Notes: a model not told the origin generated them from the sequence alone. 61,063 bases of DNA from an uncultured Lamprocystis sp. (GCF_903933125.1 NZ_CAIZIZ010000249.1:1-61063), one strand, 5' to 3'; positions 1 to 9,297 are shown, numbered from the stretch's first letter. Numbers and translations: made by a program.

Positions 1-229
1 CGGTGACGGCTGGTGTTTTGGTCGACTTCAGACGATACCGCCGGTCTCCCGCTGCCGCCACCTCCGCAGGAGCCGCCGGCCCTGGTCCAGCCCACCCGTG
101 CACAGCGCCCGGCCTCAGGCAAAAATGGCCAAAGTCGAGGGAAAATGACCCTCACTGAAATCATGCATCATCGGCCTTGGACTCCAACAGCGGACCGGCC
201 GGAACACTGAGCCCGCGTCGTCCAATCGA
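1..229. other. left-edge stretch without a recognisable gene
   Basis: No reading frame here looks like a real protein; the short frames have low-complexity, shadow-like composition. The minus-strand protease-like gene ends at position 230, so this is its 3' flank. If the BREX operon continues with pglZ and brxL, these must begin beyond the window edge. Confidence 0.5.
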
Positions 230-613
230 TCAAACTGAAAAGTCGATGGTCAGATTCTTGAGGTCGAGAACGGCGCCCGCCCGAAGCAAAGCATCCAATC
301 CCAATATGCCATTCATCTTGAAGCCATAGTCCAATCCGCCGAATTCGATGTCCAGCCATGAGGCTTCGTGTCCGCCGATGGCAATCGCATCGACTGGTCG
401 GGAAAAGACATACTCCACCCCACCCACTCCTCGTATCCTGCGAAGGCTGTCAGTGGTTTCGGGGTAAATGCCGAGAGAGGCGACCGCATCAATGGACAGC
501 AGCGTGGTGGCCGAGCCGGTATCGACCAACACATCGTCAATCTCCAGCCTGACGCCGCGATAGACCAAGGTCACCGGCGCAAACAGCAAGGAATCGCGGA
601 GTATCAGCTTCAT
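230..613 (-). CDS. retropepsin-like aspartyl protease family protein
   Basis: The 127-residue product has a single D-T-G motif at residues 31-33 within VLVDTGSATTLLS, followed by a hydrophobic flap-like region and a late ILGLDAL motif. This is the pattern of bacterial single-domain retropepsin-like proteases, which would have to dimerise to place two catalytic aspartates. I chose the ATG at 613 because it overlaps the stop codon of the upstream gene (ATGA), which indicates translational coupling. A longer frame starting at 754 only runs through the neighbour in another frame. The natural substrate is unknown. The gene lies downstream of pglX on the same strand, but nothing in it says it belongs to BREX. 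Confidence 0.8.
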   Translation of the reverse strand: MKLILRDSLLFAPVTLVYRGVRLEIDDVLVDTGSATTLLSIDAVASLGIYPETTDSLRRIRGVGGVEYVFSRPVDAIAIGGHEASWLDIEFGGLDYGFKMNGILGLDALLRAGAVLDLKNLTIDFSV

Positions 614-870
614 GCACCGGTCCTGATACCCATCCAGCGCCGCTCCTCGACCCGCAACTCTTGGCGGCTGGTATGCACGAACACAAATTCGCGGGCGGGA
701 TAGACCTGATGAAGACGGCGGTAGGCAGCAAATGCGGCGGCGCCATCGGGACATTTTTCCACGACGGTCATGTCATCGCCGACGAAGACGTCTCCCTCCT
801 CATGGAATTGGATCGCCTCGACGACCAGCCATTCGTTTGGATACTCGGCTCGAACCTCTGCCCACTTCAT
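610..870 (-). CDS. small conserved hypothetical protein paired with the protease-like gene
   Basis: The 86-residue product begins MKWAEVRAEYPNEWLVVEAI and is rich in acidic and aromatic residues, with no signal peptide or membrane segment. A short upstream partner with an EWLVVEA-like N-terminus is, as I recall it, commonly found just before retropepsin-like genes in bacteria (DUF5678-like); this family link is from memory. The stop overlaps the start of the protease-like gene, so the two are almost certainly co-translated. It starts about 45 bases after the pglX stop. It could be an inhibitor, chaperone or adaptor of the protease-like partner, but no function can be read from the sequence. 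Confidence 0.7.
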   Translation of the reverse strand: MKWAEVRAEYPNEWLVVEAIQFHEEGDVFVGDDMTVVEKCPDGAAAFAAYRRLHQVYPAREFVFVHTSRQELRVEERRWMGIRTGA

Positions 871-914
871 TCGTACCTCCTGGCGCTACCGTCAAGTGAT
901 CGATCTCTTTGGCT

Positions 915-3900
915 TCATTCCGCGGATGTCCGCGCCGCCTGTTTGATCGCGTTGCTGTAGTGGCAGCCATTCCAGCGATTGCCGTCCGGCTCTTTGCCGA
1001 CGCCGGTGAAGTCTTGCGTCACCTCGTCCCAGGCCCAGAACCAGGGGAATTCGGCCCTGTCTCGTGTGGGCTCCTTGCCGCGATCCTTTTCCCACTTCAT
1101 GTTAGGCTTAGTGCGCAGGATGCCGGCGCCTTTCTTACCCACATCCGGGGCAAGCATGAAGGGACGGATGTTCATTCGCACACCGTCGTTGAGGTCGGGC
1201 TGCCAGCCGATGGCCTGCTGCGACAGCGGCTTCCAGCGGACGAAGAGGTCGTAGGGCGGCTCGCCTTCCAGGATGAGCTTGAGCGTGGCCTGCAATTGTT
1301 TGGCGGCTTGCAGCTTGGCGTCGCTGCCGGACTCTCCGGCGTCCACGGCGGCTTGCTGGCGGCGCATCCAATCGCCAAGGTAGGAATAGGTCAGCTTTTC
1401 CAGATTGGCCTGGGTGAGCTTGTGATAATTCACCAGCGCGCTGAATCCGCTCTTGTGGCCGTCCCAGAGGTGCCAGATGAAGGGGCGGTGGTGGAAGAGC
1501 CTGCAATGCTGCTCGAAGAAGCCGTTGCGCAGCCAGTCCTCCAGCGAGGCGCCGGCGTAACCCGCCTGGGCGAGCAATTCTTCCAACCGGGCGGCGTTCC
1601 AATCCACACCAAAGGCGCGGGCGAGGAGTTCGCGCAGGCGTTCGGCGGCCGGGCCTTCGCCTTTGGCGGGGCTGATGGGCACGATGCCGTCCTCATCCGC
1701 CAGCGTTTCCAGACCATCCGGGCCGAGTGCCGGGCAATCGGGAAAGCTCGAACCGGTCTGGCGCGGCCACTGGTAGCCGAGCAAACGCGCCACGGCGACA
1801 TGCAACGGCTGGTCGGCACCGGCCGGGTGGCCGTTGAACAGCCATTGCGTCGGGTCGCTGGAGAACGGCTTCGGCAATCCGTCCGGATACTCTTCTGCGG
1901 CCACCCTCTCCCAGTAAGCTAGGTCGAAGGGGACTTTGATTAAGGTCAGGTTTGGAAGTTTGAGAGAACTGTTGTCGAGCCTTTTCACCTGATCCCGATA
2001 CTCCTGCGATTGGCAGTAAGCCCACATCGCCGGCAAATCCTTCTCGTCCTTCGGAATAACCGCAGCGGTATTTTCATCAAAGAGATCACCGAGATACAAC
2101 GCGCATGGCAATGTAGTCATTTGACCAATGGCGACACCTCGATGTTGCCATGCTTGCTCACCTCGCAACCACGCACCGACGGAATCTTCTCCCAAGCGTT
2201 CAGAAACGAATCGCAATAGCTGGCCGCGTCCGCTCTCCCAAAGAACAACTTGCTCGCGACCTCCGTAAGCAGCAGGAACATCCACGCGCCCCTGTAGTGG
2301 CGACCAGACGTTTCCAAACGGGGTGTGCTCCCAAAACGAGTGAATAAATCGGCTCATGTCGCCAGTAGCTATCCCCTTATAAGAGTCTGCAAATGCTCTC
2401 AGTAAGAGAGTCGGTCTATCCCTATCGGTAATGATTCGAGCGTCGGGATTGTCTAGTTGCTTCAGTTGCCCGAGCAGCACCACTTGATCAGTCAGCAACG
2501 CGGTGGATTTTGCTTCAAGCGGTAGCATTGGCGAGACATCAAGACTCGAAAACGTCGAGTCTCTATTTGTGGTAGCTTTCGATATTGTTGTTAAATTTAC
2601 ATTCACAACCTCTCCGCCAATTGTGGCGAAGGCGTGCTTCCCAAGTTGAGCCACAAAACTAAACCTTGTCGTTTTTAACAAGTGTTCCCGCAGTTTCCTA
2701 TATGGCCCTATAAATAACCACGCTTGTGGACTTACTATCGCAGTCGCCCCCGCATTGGCACACAGCTCGATGCATCGTTCCAAGCAGCAGGTGGCCAAGT
2801 CCGTCCGTCCACGAGGGTAAGCGGCTTCCATGAATCCCTTGAGTTCTGGATCAAGGTCGTTACACCCTCGATAAGGCACGTTGGTGGCGAGGAGCGTGAA
2901 CTGCCCAGCAAGAATTTCCGCCGCCTTGGCCAGCCCGCGCGCGGTCACGGCCAATTCATGCGCGCGATCGTCCTGGGTCTCCTGCGCCAGTGCCTGCTCG
3001 AGCAGAGGCTGGAGTTCATGGAACCCAGCCTCCAGCAAATCGCCCTCGCCCGCGCGCGGGTTGATGAGGCTGCCCAGAACGGGCGCATTCCGGAACAGCC
3101 GGTAAAGCCGCTCCATACCGTTCCTGAGCTTCTCGCCGTCACCGGCAATCGCCAACCAGTCGGCTTCGCGGGTGTTCGGCGCGAGGCCGGAGCAGGCCAG
3201 ATTCATCGCCGGAAGCCGGCAGTGGCCCACGCGTCGCCAGGCGGCCAGCGCCAGGTTGAACGCGGCAATCTGGGTGCAGCGCGGGTCGATCTCCAGGCCG
3301 AACAGGTTGTCGCGGATGACCGCCGCTACCGCCGCTGCCTCGTCCAGCCCTTCCTCCTCCAGGCGCAAGGCCACCAGCCGCTCGAACATCGCCACCACGA
3401 AATGCCCGCTTCCCATGCAGGGGTCGAGGCACTTGAGTTCTTTCGCGGTCTTTGGCCAACCGTCGAAGGTGCCGGCGGCGGGGGTCCAAAGAAAGGATGA
3501 AGGATGAGGGATGAAGGATGAAGGGGAGTCAGGGGCTTCGCCGTCGGGGGGGATCTTGACGAAGCGGAGGTATTTCCATGGGCAGCCGGGCAGGGCAACA
3601 AACCGGCGGGCATCTTCCTCGGTGGCAAACTTCATCCTTCCTCCTTCCTCCTTCATCCTTTTCCCCGCGTGCCACGCGCCAAGCGTGTTGTCCAACAGAA
3701 AGTCCACCATGTAATCCTCGGTGAACAGTTGGGTGACGGCCGGCAGTTCGTCCGCGCCGATCTTGTTGCCGGCGGCGTTGACCTGGTCCTTGCGCTCCGC
3801 CTGCCAGAATTGATAGCACCAGCCAAGGCTGTCGCTTGCGGTGAACACGTCCACCGGCAGCCCGGTGACGAGCTGGACGAGTCCCTGGCGGTCTTCCAGC

Positions 3901-4373
3901 GGCAGTTCTACCCCGCCCGCCGGATCATCCGCGCGGAAGATCTCCGGCAACTCGACGGCGGCAAAGCGGGCAGCGACCGCCCAGGCGTCCTTCAAGCCCA
4001 GCGAGGGGCCAAGTTCCTCGCAATCGTCCAGGGACACGGATACGCCGTGCTCGGGCGATATGAGTAGATCGTTTTCCAGCAGAAAGCGGGCGAACAACAG
4101 CCGATGCCACTGGTCGTAGGCGAGCTTCTCGACCAGGTGTTCGATCGCGTAAGCGCCGCGCCTGGTCCGGCTCTCGCCATCGCCGAGTTGCTTGGCCTGC
4201 GCCCGGAGTTGGCGGCGGTGCGTACGCTGGGCCTCGTCCATGTGTCGGTAAGGATCAGGCTCATGCACGGCCAGCGCTTCAAGCGCCTTGCGGGCGCCGG
4301 CCACGGCGAGATTGCGGGCCTCACGCGCCGCACGTTCCAACTGGCGGCGAAGGGGCGTGGACAGAGTGCTCAT
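915..4373 (-). CDS. pglX: PglX, BREX adenine-specific DNA methyltransferase
   Basis: The 1152-residue product is the size expected for BREX PglX, which marks host DNA by N6-adenine methylation and is also needed for phage restriction. Motif I is DPCMGSGHF at residues 317-325. The catalytic motif IV reads NVPY at 498-501 instead of the usual NPPY. I chose the ATG at 4373 because it overlaps the brxC stop (ATGA); the frame extends further upstream only inside brxC. Two arrays of a 7-base repeat lie in the frame just before motif I (residues about 240-249 and 284-295). The part after motif IV, around residues 520-815 (bases about 1930-2800), is much lower in G+C than the rest and probably corresponds to the target-recognition region. 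The reading frame is open and appears intact. Confidence 0.93.
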   Translation of the reverse strand: MSTLSTPLRRQLERAAREARNLAVAGARKALEALAVHEPDPYRHMDEAQRTHRRQLRAQAKQLGDGESRTRRGAYAIEHLVEKLAYDQWHRLLFARFLLENDLLISPEHGVSVSLDDCEELGPSLGLKDAWAVAARFAAVELPEIFRADDPAGGVELPLEDRQGLVQLVTGLPVDVFTASDSLGWCYQFWQAERKDQVNAAGNKIGADELPAVTQLFTEDYMVDFLLDNTLGAWHAGKRMKEEGGRMKFATEEDARRFVALPGCPWKYLRFVKIPPDGEAPDSPSSFIPHPSSFLWTPAAGTFDGWPKTAKELKCLDPCMGSGHFVVAMFERLVALRLEEEGLDEAAAVAAVIRDNLFGLEIDPRCTQIAAFNLALAAWRRVGHCRLPAMNLACSGLAPNTREADWLAIAGDGEKLRNGMERLYRLFRNAPVLGSLINPRAGEGDLLEAGFHELQPLLEQALAQETQDDRAHELAVTARGLAKAAEILAGQFTLLATNVPYRGCNDLDPELKGFMEAAYPRGRTDLATCCLERCIELCANAGATAIVSPQAWLFIGPYRKLREHLLKTTRFSFVAQLGKHAFATIGGEVVNVNLTTISKATTNRDSTFSSLDVSPMLPLEAKSTALLTDQVVLLGQLKQLDNPDARIITDRDRPTLLLRAFADSYKGIATGDMSRFIHSFWEHTPFGNVWSPLQGRVDVPAAYGGREQVVLWESGRGQLLRFVSERLGEDSVGAWLRGEQAWQHRGVAIGQMTTLPCALYLGDLFDENTAAVIPKDEKDLPAMWAYCQSQEYRDQVKRLDNSSLKLPNLTLIKVPFDLAYWERVAAEEYPDGLPKPFSSDPTQWLFNGHPAGADQPLHVAVARLLGYQWPRQTGSSFPDCPALGPDGLETLADEDGIVPISPAKGEGPAAERLRELLARAFGVDWNAARLEELLAQAGYAGASLEDWLRNGFFEQHCRLFHHRPFIWHLWDGHKSGFSALVNYHKLTQANLEKLTYSYLGDWMRRQQAAVDAGESGSDAKLQAAKQLQATLKLILEGEPPYDLFVRWKPLSQQAIGWQPDLNDGVRMNIRPFMLAPDVGKKGAGILRTKPNMKWEKDRGKEPTRDRAEFPWFWAWDEVTQDFTGVGKEPDGNRWNGCHYSNAIKQAARTSAE
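3494..3521. repeat. heptanucleotide tandem array (4 x AGGATGA)
   Basis: Four 7-base units, three AGGATGA and one GGGATGA, lie inside pglX and encode a Pro-Ser-Ser-Phe-Ile-type stretch on the minus strand. Gain or loss of one unit shifts the reading frame, so the array could act as a slippage switch. Confidence 0.85.
3632..3659. repeat. heptanucleotide tandem array (TCATCCT/TCCTCCT), inverted relative to its partner
   Basis: Four 7-base units (TCATCCT, TCCTCCT, TCCTCCT, TCATCCT) are the reverse complement of, or one base from, the AGGATGA unit at 3494-3521. They encode the Met-Lys-Glu-Glu-Gly-Gly stretch of PglX. The two arrays are about 110 bases apart in opposite orientation and could pair as a hairpin. 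Confidence 0.85.
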
Positions 4374-7300
4374 AGGATCACCGGACCCTCTTCGAGTTTG
4401 GCTTCTACTTGTTGGCGCACGTCGGCGAGCCACTGGTCGAGCTCGTCCGTGTTGTTGATGATGGCGCCGGGCAACACAACCCGCACGGCCTTGGGGGTGG
4501 CCAGCTTGGCGGCCTCTTCGAGCGCGCGTGCGAAACGCTGCGGCACGGCGTCGAGCAGGTTGCGCCGGTCGGCGAGGGTGCGGGCTTGCAGGGCGGCGAG
4601 GATGTCGTCGTCGGTGCCGATCGCAGCCTTGGGTGGCGGCGTGAGTTGGCAGGTCTCGGCAATCGCGGCGCGCTGTTCTCCCGTCTGGCTGGCCCAGACC
4701 GGGGAGGCGGCCAGCTTGGCCTCGCCGGCCAGGAAGGCGGCGGCAAGGTCGTCCTGCAATTGGCCAAGGGCGATGCGCAGCGCCGTCGTGAGCTGTTTGG
4801 TCAGCTCGGGCACGGGATCGGGCTCAGCCAGCAGTGTGCGGCCGCTGGTGACGGCGGCGATGGAGAGGGCGCAGGCGTCGGCTTCCGGCAGGCAGGTGGC
4901 GAACTCGTGAAAGTCGAGCAGGCGTTCCCAGGCGGGCCAGCGCTTTGCGATGGCCTCGGATGCCTTTTTCCATGCGGCAAGGTTGGCGGCGAGCCCGTCC
5001 TTCTGCCCGTGGAGCTTGAGCAGTTGCGCATTGCCGCTCTGGAGTTGCAGGTCGCGCAGGTCCTGGGTATCCGGGGTGTCGGGCCGGGGGGCCGCGCCGC
5101 CGGCGGATTCGGCCAGGGCCAGCAGCTTTTTCAGGAACTCGGCGGCGGCCTCGGATTCCTTGCCGTTCTGGGTGCCGATGCCGGTCTTCTGGAACAGGGC
5201 CTTGAGGTCGAGCCGCTGGCCCACATCGAGCGGCGGCACATCGACATAGAAGCTGGCGACGCCCACCTGATTCTGCGGCAACGATGCCTGGACGGGCTGG
5301 CCATTGAGGGTGGCGCGCAGGTTGCCGGCCACCAGCATGACGAGCAGCGCGCCGTCGATGGCGTCCTGCGGCCAGCCATAGGGGGCGGCCTTGAAATGCT
5401 CGCGCAGATCCTTGCCCTTCTTGCCGGCCCCAACGAGATCGAACACCCGGCGGCAGACCGGGTGCTGCGTGGGATTGCCGGGGTAGCCCACTTGAGCGAG
5501 GGCGCCGACATCACCGCCACGGGCACGACTGACGACCTGACCCCAGTTGGCGTGGTCCGCCTCGGCGAATTGCGGGAACAGCCGCACCAAGGCGCTGTCG
5601 GCCGAGTCCTGCACCTTGTCGGCCAGCTCGACGCCGTTGGCCTCCTGCCCGCCGCCGAGAAAGACCTTGGCGCCGCCGATGATGTGACCGAGCCGTTCCG
5701 CAATGCGGTGCTGCGCCACCGCCAGATGGGTCTCGACGGCCTTGCGGGCCTCGATGGCCTCGGGCGTGCCGGCCGGCCCATGCGCGTCCAGCGTCTCCTG
5801 GGCGGCAACCTGCGAGGCAATGGCCTGCTTCAATTCCTCGTGGTGGATGCGCGGCAGGTAGCCGAAGAGCATGGGGCTGTCGACACCGGCGGCACGGGCA
5901 TCGTTCAGCACCGACTTTTCGTCGTCGCTCCAGCCATCGCGCACCCACAGGGTGACCTCGTCGCTGCCGGTGGTGGGCCGGCTGGCGGACAGCTCGAAGG
6001 CGAGTTTGCGTGGCTGGCGCGAGTTGCCCTGCTGCAGGGAGACCGGCTTGAGCGCCTGCTTGGTGCCCTCGCGCAGCAATTCGGCGCGCCGGGAATTGAT
6101 CCGTTGGTCGTCATTGAGCGCGGTCGTGCGGCGACGGTTGAAGTCGTGGGTCCAGAGGGCGCCCTCGCGGGTCTGGAGGCGGTACTCGGTTTCCACCGCC
6201 ATGAGCTGACCGGTATCGACGAGCTGCTTGAGGTGCTCGGGGATGCGTTGCTCCAGCCTCTGACGGTCTGTCTTCAGATCGCTGACGAGTAGATCCACCA
6301 GCGTGTCCGCGTCCGCCCGCACACCGTCGTCGGCACCCGGAGTGCGGGGCAATTTCCCGATCAGGAAGATCAGGGCACACAGACTGGAGCGGAGATCGCC
6401 GTCCGGGGTGCCATCGCGCTGCTTGCGGATGATCTCGTCATACTCGCGCTCCAGCTCTCCGGAGTTGAGTAGATCGGTGGAAATCTGATCGTAGATGAAG
6501 TCCGCCGGCACCACGGTGCCGACGGCCGCCGCCGCAGTCTGGCGCGTCGCCTCGAAGACGATCTGCAACTGGGAGCGCAACTGGGCCTTGGTGCCGGAGT
6601 GGTCGGTGTTGCGCAGTACCTTCTCCCAGAACCGGCGCCGGGTGGGGAGCAAGGGGTAATCGGCGACGAAGAACTTGTCGTCTTCGTGGGTGGCGGCGAG
6701 GCGGGTGTTCTGGAGATGACGGGCCAGCTCGCCTTGATTGGCATCCAGGCACTTCGCGATGCTTGACTCTTGCTCGGGCTTCTTGCGCAGGACGGTCTTA
6801 CGGATGACGCTTTCGACATCGGTGTCGGAGAGCTGCACCTTGACCGCGAAGCGGGCCTGAAGCCGTTGCAGGGCGGGAGTGGCGCTGTGCAACGCGGACT
6901 GGCCTGTGCCCACGAAGAGCAGGCGACTGCCAAGATCGGTGCAGACGTGCTCGGCGATTTCCTGAACGTCGTTCGCCCGTTGAATCTTCTCGCCGATAAA
7001 CTGCTGGATCTCGTCCACCACCAGCAGCGTGCAGGAGAGCTGGCCGACATGCCCGAAGATCTGCTTCACGATCTCCAGCGCATCATCGACGGTCGGGGAG
7101 TTGTTGTCTTTGAACTGGTCCCGAATGGCCGCCTGGGCGTTGGCGGCGGTGGCGTACTTGGGCTCGGCATTGACGAGCGCCTCGGCCAGGGGGACGGAGA
7201 GCTTCAAGCTGAGGACTTCGCGGGCAAGCTGGCGACTCTGCTGCTCGAGTGCCGCCTCGACCTTGGTCTCCAGCCCGGATGAGCGCAGCCAGAGGATGAA

Positions 7301-7807
7301 TCGGGCCTGCGCGAGATTCTCCGGCAAGCCGGCGGCGCGCAGCAGCAGTTGGATGAACGCCAGGCGGACGTTGTCCATGGAGCCCGCGCCGAGGGTTCCC
7401 GCCGCGGCGCGCAAGCCGCCCAGGGGTTTGGTGCGGTTGGTCAATTCCGTCAGCAGATCGGTGATTTCCGTTGGCAGGGTCACCAGCGAGCGGGCGGTGG
7501 CACCATCTGCGAAGTGGTAATCCTCCCAGAGGTAACGCAGCACTTTGACGAGATGGGACTTGCCACTGCCGAAGAAGCCGCTGACCCAGACCGCCTTCTG
7601 CTCTTCGCGCCCCAGTCCATCGAGGAACGCCTTGAGAATTCGCTCCATCCCGTGCGCGTATTCGCCGTCGCAGACAAAATTCTGTAGCTCGAAGCGGAGC
7701 GTCTTGATCTGTCCCGCGTCATGGCCGATTTCGGAGACCTTCGAGACGCCGTTGTTCAGCAGCTCAAGGGTGATGGGATCACGAAAGTAAAGCTCGCGGT
7801 TCGTCAC
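4370..7807 (-). CDS. brxC: BrxC, BREX P-loop ATPase
   Basis: The 1145-residue product belongs to the large BrxC/PglY AAA-type ATPases of BREX systems. The Walker A motif GFFGSGKS is at residues 77-84, and a Walker B-like LLVVDEIQQF follows in the first third. The N-terminus (MTNRELYFRDPITLELLNNG) has the conserved look of this family. BrxC is required for BREX defence and assembles with BrxB, PglX and PglZ. Its start overlaps the brxB stop and its stop overlaps the pglX start, both as 4-base overlaps, so the operon is tightly coupled. No frameshift or missing motif is visible. Confidence 0.95.
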   Translation of the reverse strand: MTNRELYFRDPITLELLNNGVSKVSEIGHDAGQIKTLRFELQNFVCDGEYAHGMERILKAFLDGLGREEQKAVWVSGFFGSGKSHLVKVLRYLWEDYHFADGATARSLVTLPTEITDLLTELTNRTKPLGGLRAAAGTLGAGSMDNVRLAFIQLLLRAAGLPENLAQARFILWLRSSGLETKVEAALEQQSRQLAREVLSLKLSVPLAEALVNAEPKYATAANAQAAIRDQFKDNNSPTVDDALEIVKQIFGHVGQLSCTLLVVDEIQQFIGEKIQRANDVQEIAEHVCTDLGSRLLFVGTGQSALHSATPALQRLQARFAVKVQLSDTDVESVIRKTVLRKKPEQESSIAKCLDANQGELARHLQNTRLAATHEDDKFFVADYPLLPTRRRFWEKVLRNTDHSGTKAQLRSQLQIVFEATRQTAAAAVGTVVPADFIYDQISTDLLNSGELEREYDEIIRKQRDGTPDGDLRSSLCALIFLIGKLPRTPGADDGVRADADTLVDLLVSDLKTDRQRLEQRIPEHLKQLVDTGQLMAVETEYRLQTREGALWTHDFNRRRTTALNDDQRINSRRAELLREGTKQALKPVSLQQGNSRQPRKLAFELSASRPTTGSDEVTLWVRDGWSDDEKSVLNDARAAGVDSPMLFGYLPRIHHEELKQAIASQVAAQETLDAHGPAGTPEAIEARKAVETHLAVAQHRIAERLGHIIGGAKVFLGGGQEANGVELADKVQDSADSALVRLFPQFAEADHANWGQVVSRARGGDVGALAQVGYPGNPTQHPVCRRVFDLVGAGKKGKDLREHFKAAPYGWPQDAIDGALLVMLVAGNLRATLNGQPVQASLPQNQVGVASFYVDVPPLDVGQRLDLKALFQKTGIGTQNGKESEAAAEFLKKLLALAESAGGAAPRPDTPDTQDLRDLQLQSGNAQLLKLHGQKDGLAANLAAWKKASEAIAKRWPAWERLLDFHEFATCLPEADACALSIAAVTSGRTLLAEPDPVPELTKQLTTALRIALGQLQDDLAAAFLAGEAKLAASPVWASQTGEQRAAIAETCQLTPPPKAAIGTDDDILAALQARTLADRRNLLDAVPQRFARALEEAAKLATPKAVRVVLPGAIINNTDELDQWLADVRQQVEAKLEEGPVIL

Positions 7808-8361
7808 GGGTTGATGAAGCTCTCGGCTGAGGTGATGGGAACGGCCATGTAGTTGAAGCCGTCGCGCGCGTCCATGAAGCGATAGACATTGCCGGCGTAT
7901 TCGCCCGGAAAGAGCACCAGCAAGCGACCGCGAACGCAGTCTTCGACCCGCTCGATCAGGCTGGACACCCGCAGGAAGTCGAACAGCGTCGCCAGCCCGG
8001 TGACGGCCACGACGCTGGCGGCATTGACATCAGCGCCAGCCCAGGCCTGACGCACCCGCTCAACGGCCAGGTCTTCGAGCTCGCTGCTGGCGCTGAACTG
8101 CTCCGGCTCGGCGAAGATGGCTTCGCGATACTCGTGGGCCGAGATCCATTGCGGCAGCACGTCGGTGAGGTCAACGGTGGTCCAGCCGTGGTCGGCTTCG
8201 AGCGTGAGTGCTTCGAACTGCGGCAGCCGCGCCCGTACCCGCCGTTCTTCTGCCGGCGGATACACCGCAAACCAGACGCGCTGTTTGCCCGAGGTGTGGG
8301 CTGCCCAGGGCAGGCGCACCTGGCGGGAGTAGTTGGAAAGCAGGCGGTCGATGGCGCTCAT
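7804..8361 (-). CDS. brxB: BrxB, BREX protein (DUF1788)
   Basis: The 185-residue product matches the DUF1788/BrxB type: an N-terminal MSAIDRLLSNYSRQVRLPW segment, an acidic middle, and a C-terminal segment containing RGRLLVLFPGEYAGNVYRFMD. BrxB is a small accessory protein thought to bridge BREX components. It overlaps brxA by 4 bases upstream and brxC by 4 bases downstream, so all these proteins are made from one message. Confidence 0.92.
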   Translation of the reverse strand: MSAIDRLLSNYSRQVRLPWAAHTSGKQRVWFAVYPPAEERRVRARLPQFEALTLEADHGWTTVDLTDVLPQWISAHEYREAIFAEPEQFSASSELEDLAVERVRQAWAGADVNAASVVAVTGLATLFDFLRVSSLIERVEDCVRGRLLVLFPGEYAGNVYRFMDARDGFNYMAVPITSAESFINP

Positions 8362-9161
8362 GATGGCTCGGTTTGGAATTCCGCGAGCAGCGGGAAGTTC
8401 AGGTCAACGACTTCGCCCACCGCACGCAGGTTGAGCAGTCCCGCCCGATGGGCTTCCTGGCCCATGGCCCTGGCACGGTCGGCATTCAGATCAAGGAGCG
8501 CGCACCAAGGGTTGGAAAACACCGCCGCACCGTGGTAGCCGGCGAAATTCCCAAGGAAAAAGGCCATGGTGACGGCCACTGCTGTCGGCTTGATGCGCTG
8601 GCGGGTCTTGTTCGCGTGACCGGTGAGGTGCCCGGACTGGGTCCAGGAGGAGGCGGCATTGCGTGCGACCTTGTTCCGGCTCAGCTCTGAATACTGATCC
8701 GGAAACGCGGTTTCCAATGCGTGCGCCAGGCTGGCCGTTTCAACGCGTTGGCCTTCCGATGCGTCCAGGACCGCTGGCGTGGTGGCCCGGAACAGTGGAT
8801 CGCGCGCCCAGGCCTCCTGGACGGCCAGGAGCGGCAGGCTCGCGGCGTCGATGGCGTGAAGCTTTCGGAGAAGTCCGAAAATCGGTGTGGCTTCTTTGAG
8901 CGCATACAGTTCGCGCAAGTGACGAAGCGATTTCTGCCGGGTGCTGTCTGTAATCTTGCCCAGCACGTTCTTCAGAAGAATGGCCTCGCGGTAATCGGTG
9001 GCATCGGAGCCGACAGGAACCGCGGACAGCACCGCGTCAAGCTCTGCCAGCATCATGGTACGGCTGATATGCGCGCCACCGGAAGAGAACTTGAAGCCGA
9101 AGGTCTCCAAAGCTGGGGCGGTCGCGGGAAAATCAGGTGAAAAAAGGCTACTGGCTCGCAC
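8358..9161 (-). CDS. brxA: BrxA, BREX protein (DUF1819), first gene of the operon
   Basis: The family core FSSGGAHISRTMMLAEL starts about 30 residues in, followed by ADY/NVLGKIT-like motifs and an LRELYAL segment typical of DUF1819/BrxA, a small DNA-binding BREX component. I prefer the GTG start at 9161 (267 aa) because GAGG sits just upstream (GAGGAATAGTG). The frame remains open to about 9310, into the terminal repeat of an adjacent MITE-like element, so a longer 305-aa form starting at 9275 is possible. The stop overlaps the brxB start. Confidence 0.85.
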   Translation of the reverse strand: MRASSLFSPDFPATAPALETFGFKFSSGGAHISRTMMLAELDAVLSAVPVGSDATDYREAILLKNVLGKITDSTRQKSLRHLRELYALKEATPIFGLLRKLHAIDAASLPLLAVQEAWARDPLFRATTPAVLDASEGQRVETASLAHALETAFPDQYSELSRNKVARNAASSWTQSGHLTGHANKTRQRIKPTAVAVTMAFFLGNFAGYHGAAVFSNPWCALLDLNADRARAMGQEAHRAGLLNLRAVGEVVDLNFPLLAEFQTEPS

Positions 9162-9297
9162 TATTCCTCGTCGGCAAGAAAATAGGAAATATACCGAGGG
9201 ATCGCCAGAGAAACAGGACGCTGTCACGCGGCGCACCTGTTGTGCCGCATTCGGCCTTTCGCTGGCCTCAAACACGTCCAGCAGTTTCTTCGCGCTA

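Noticed and set aside
4409-6292. 627-codon plus-strand open frame
   Set aside because: Antisense shadow of brxC with Gly/Leu-rich low-complexity composition.
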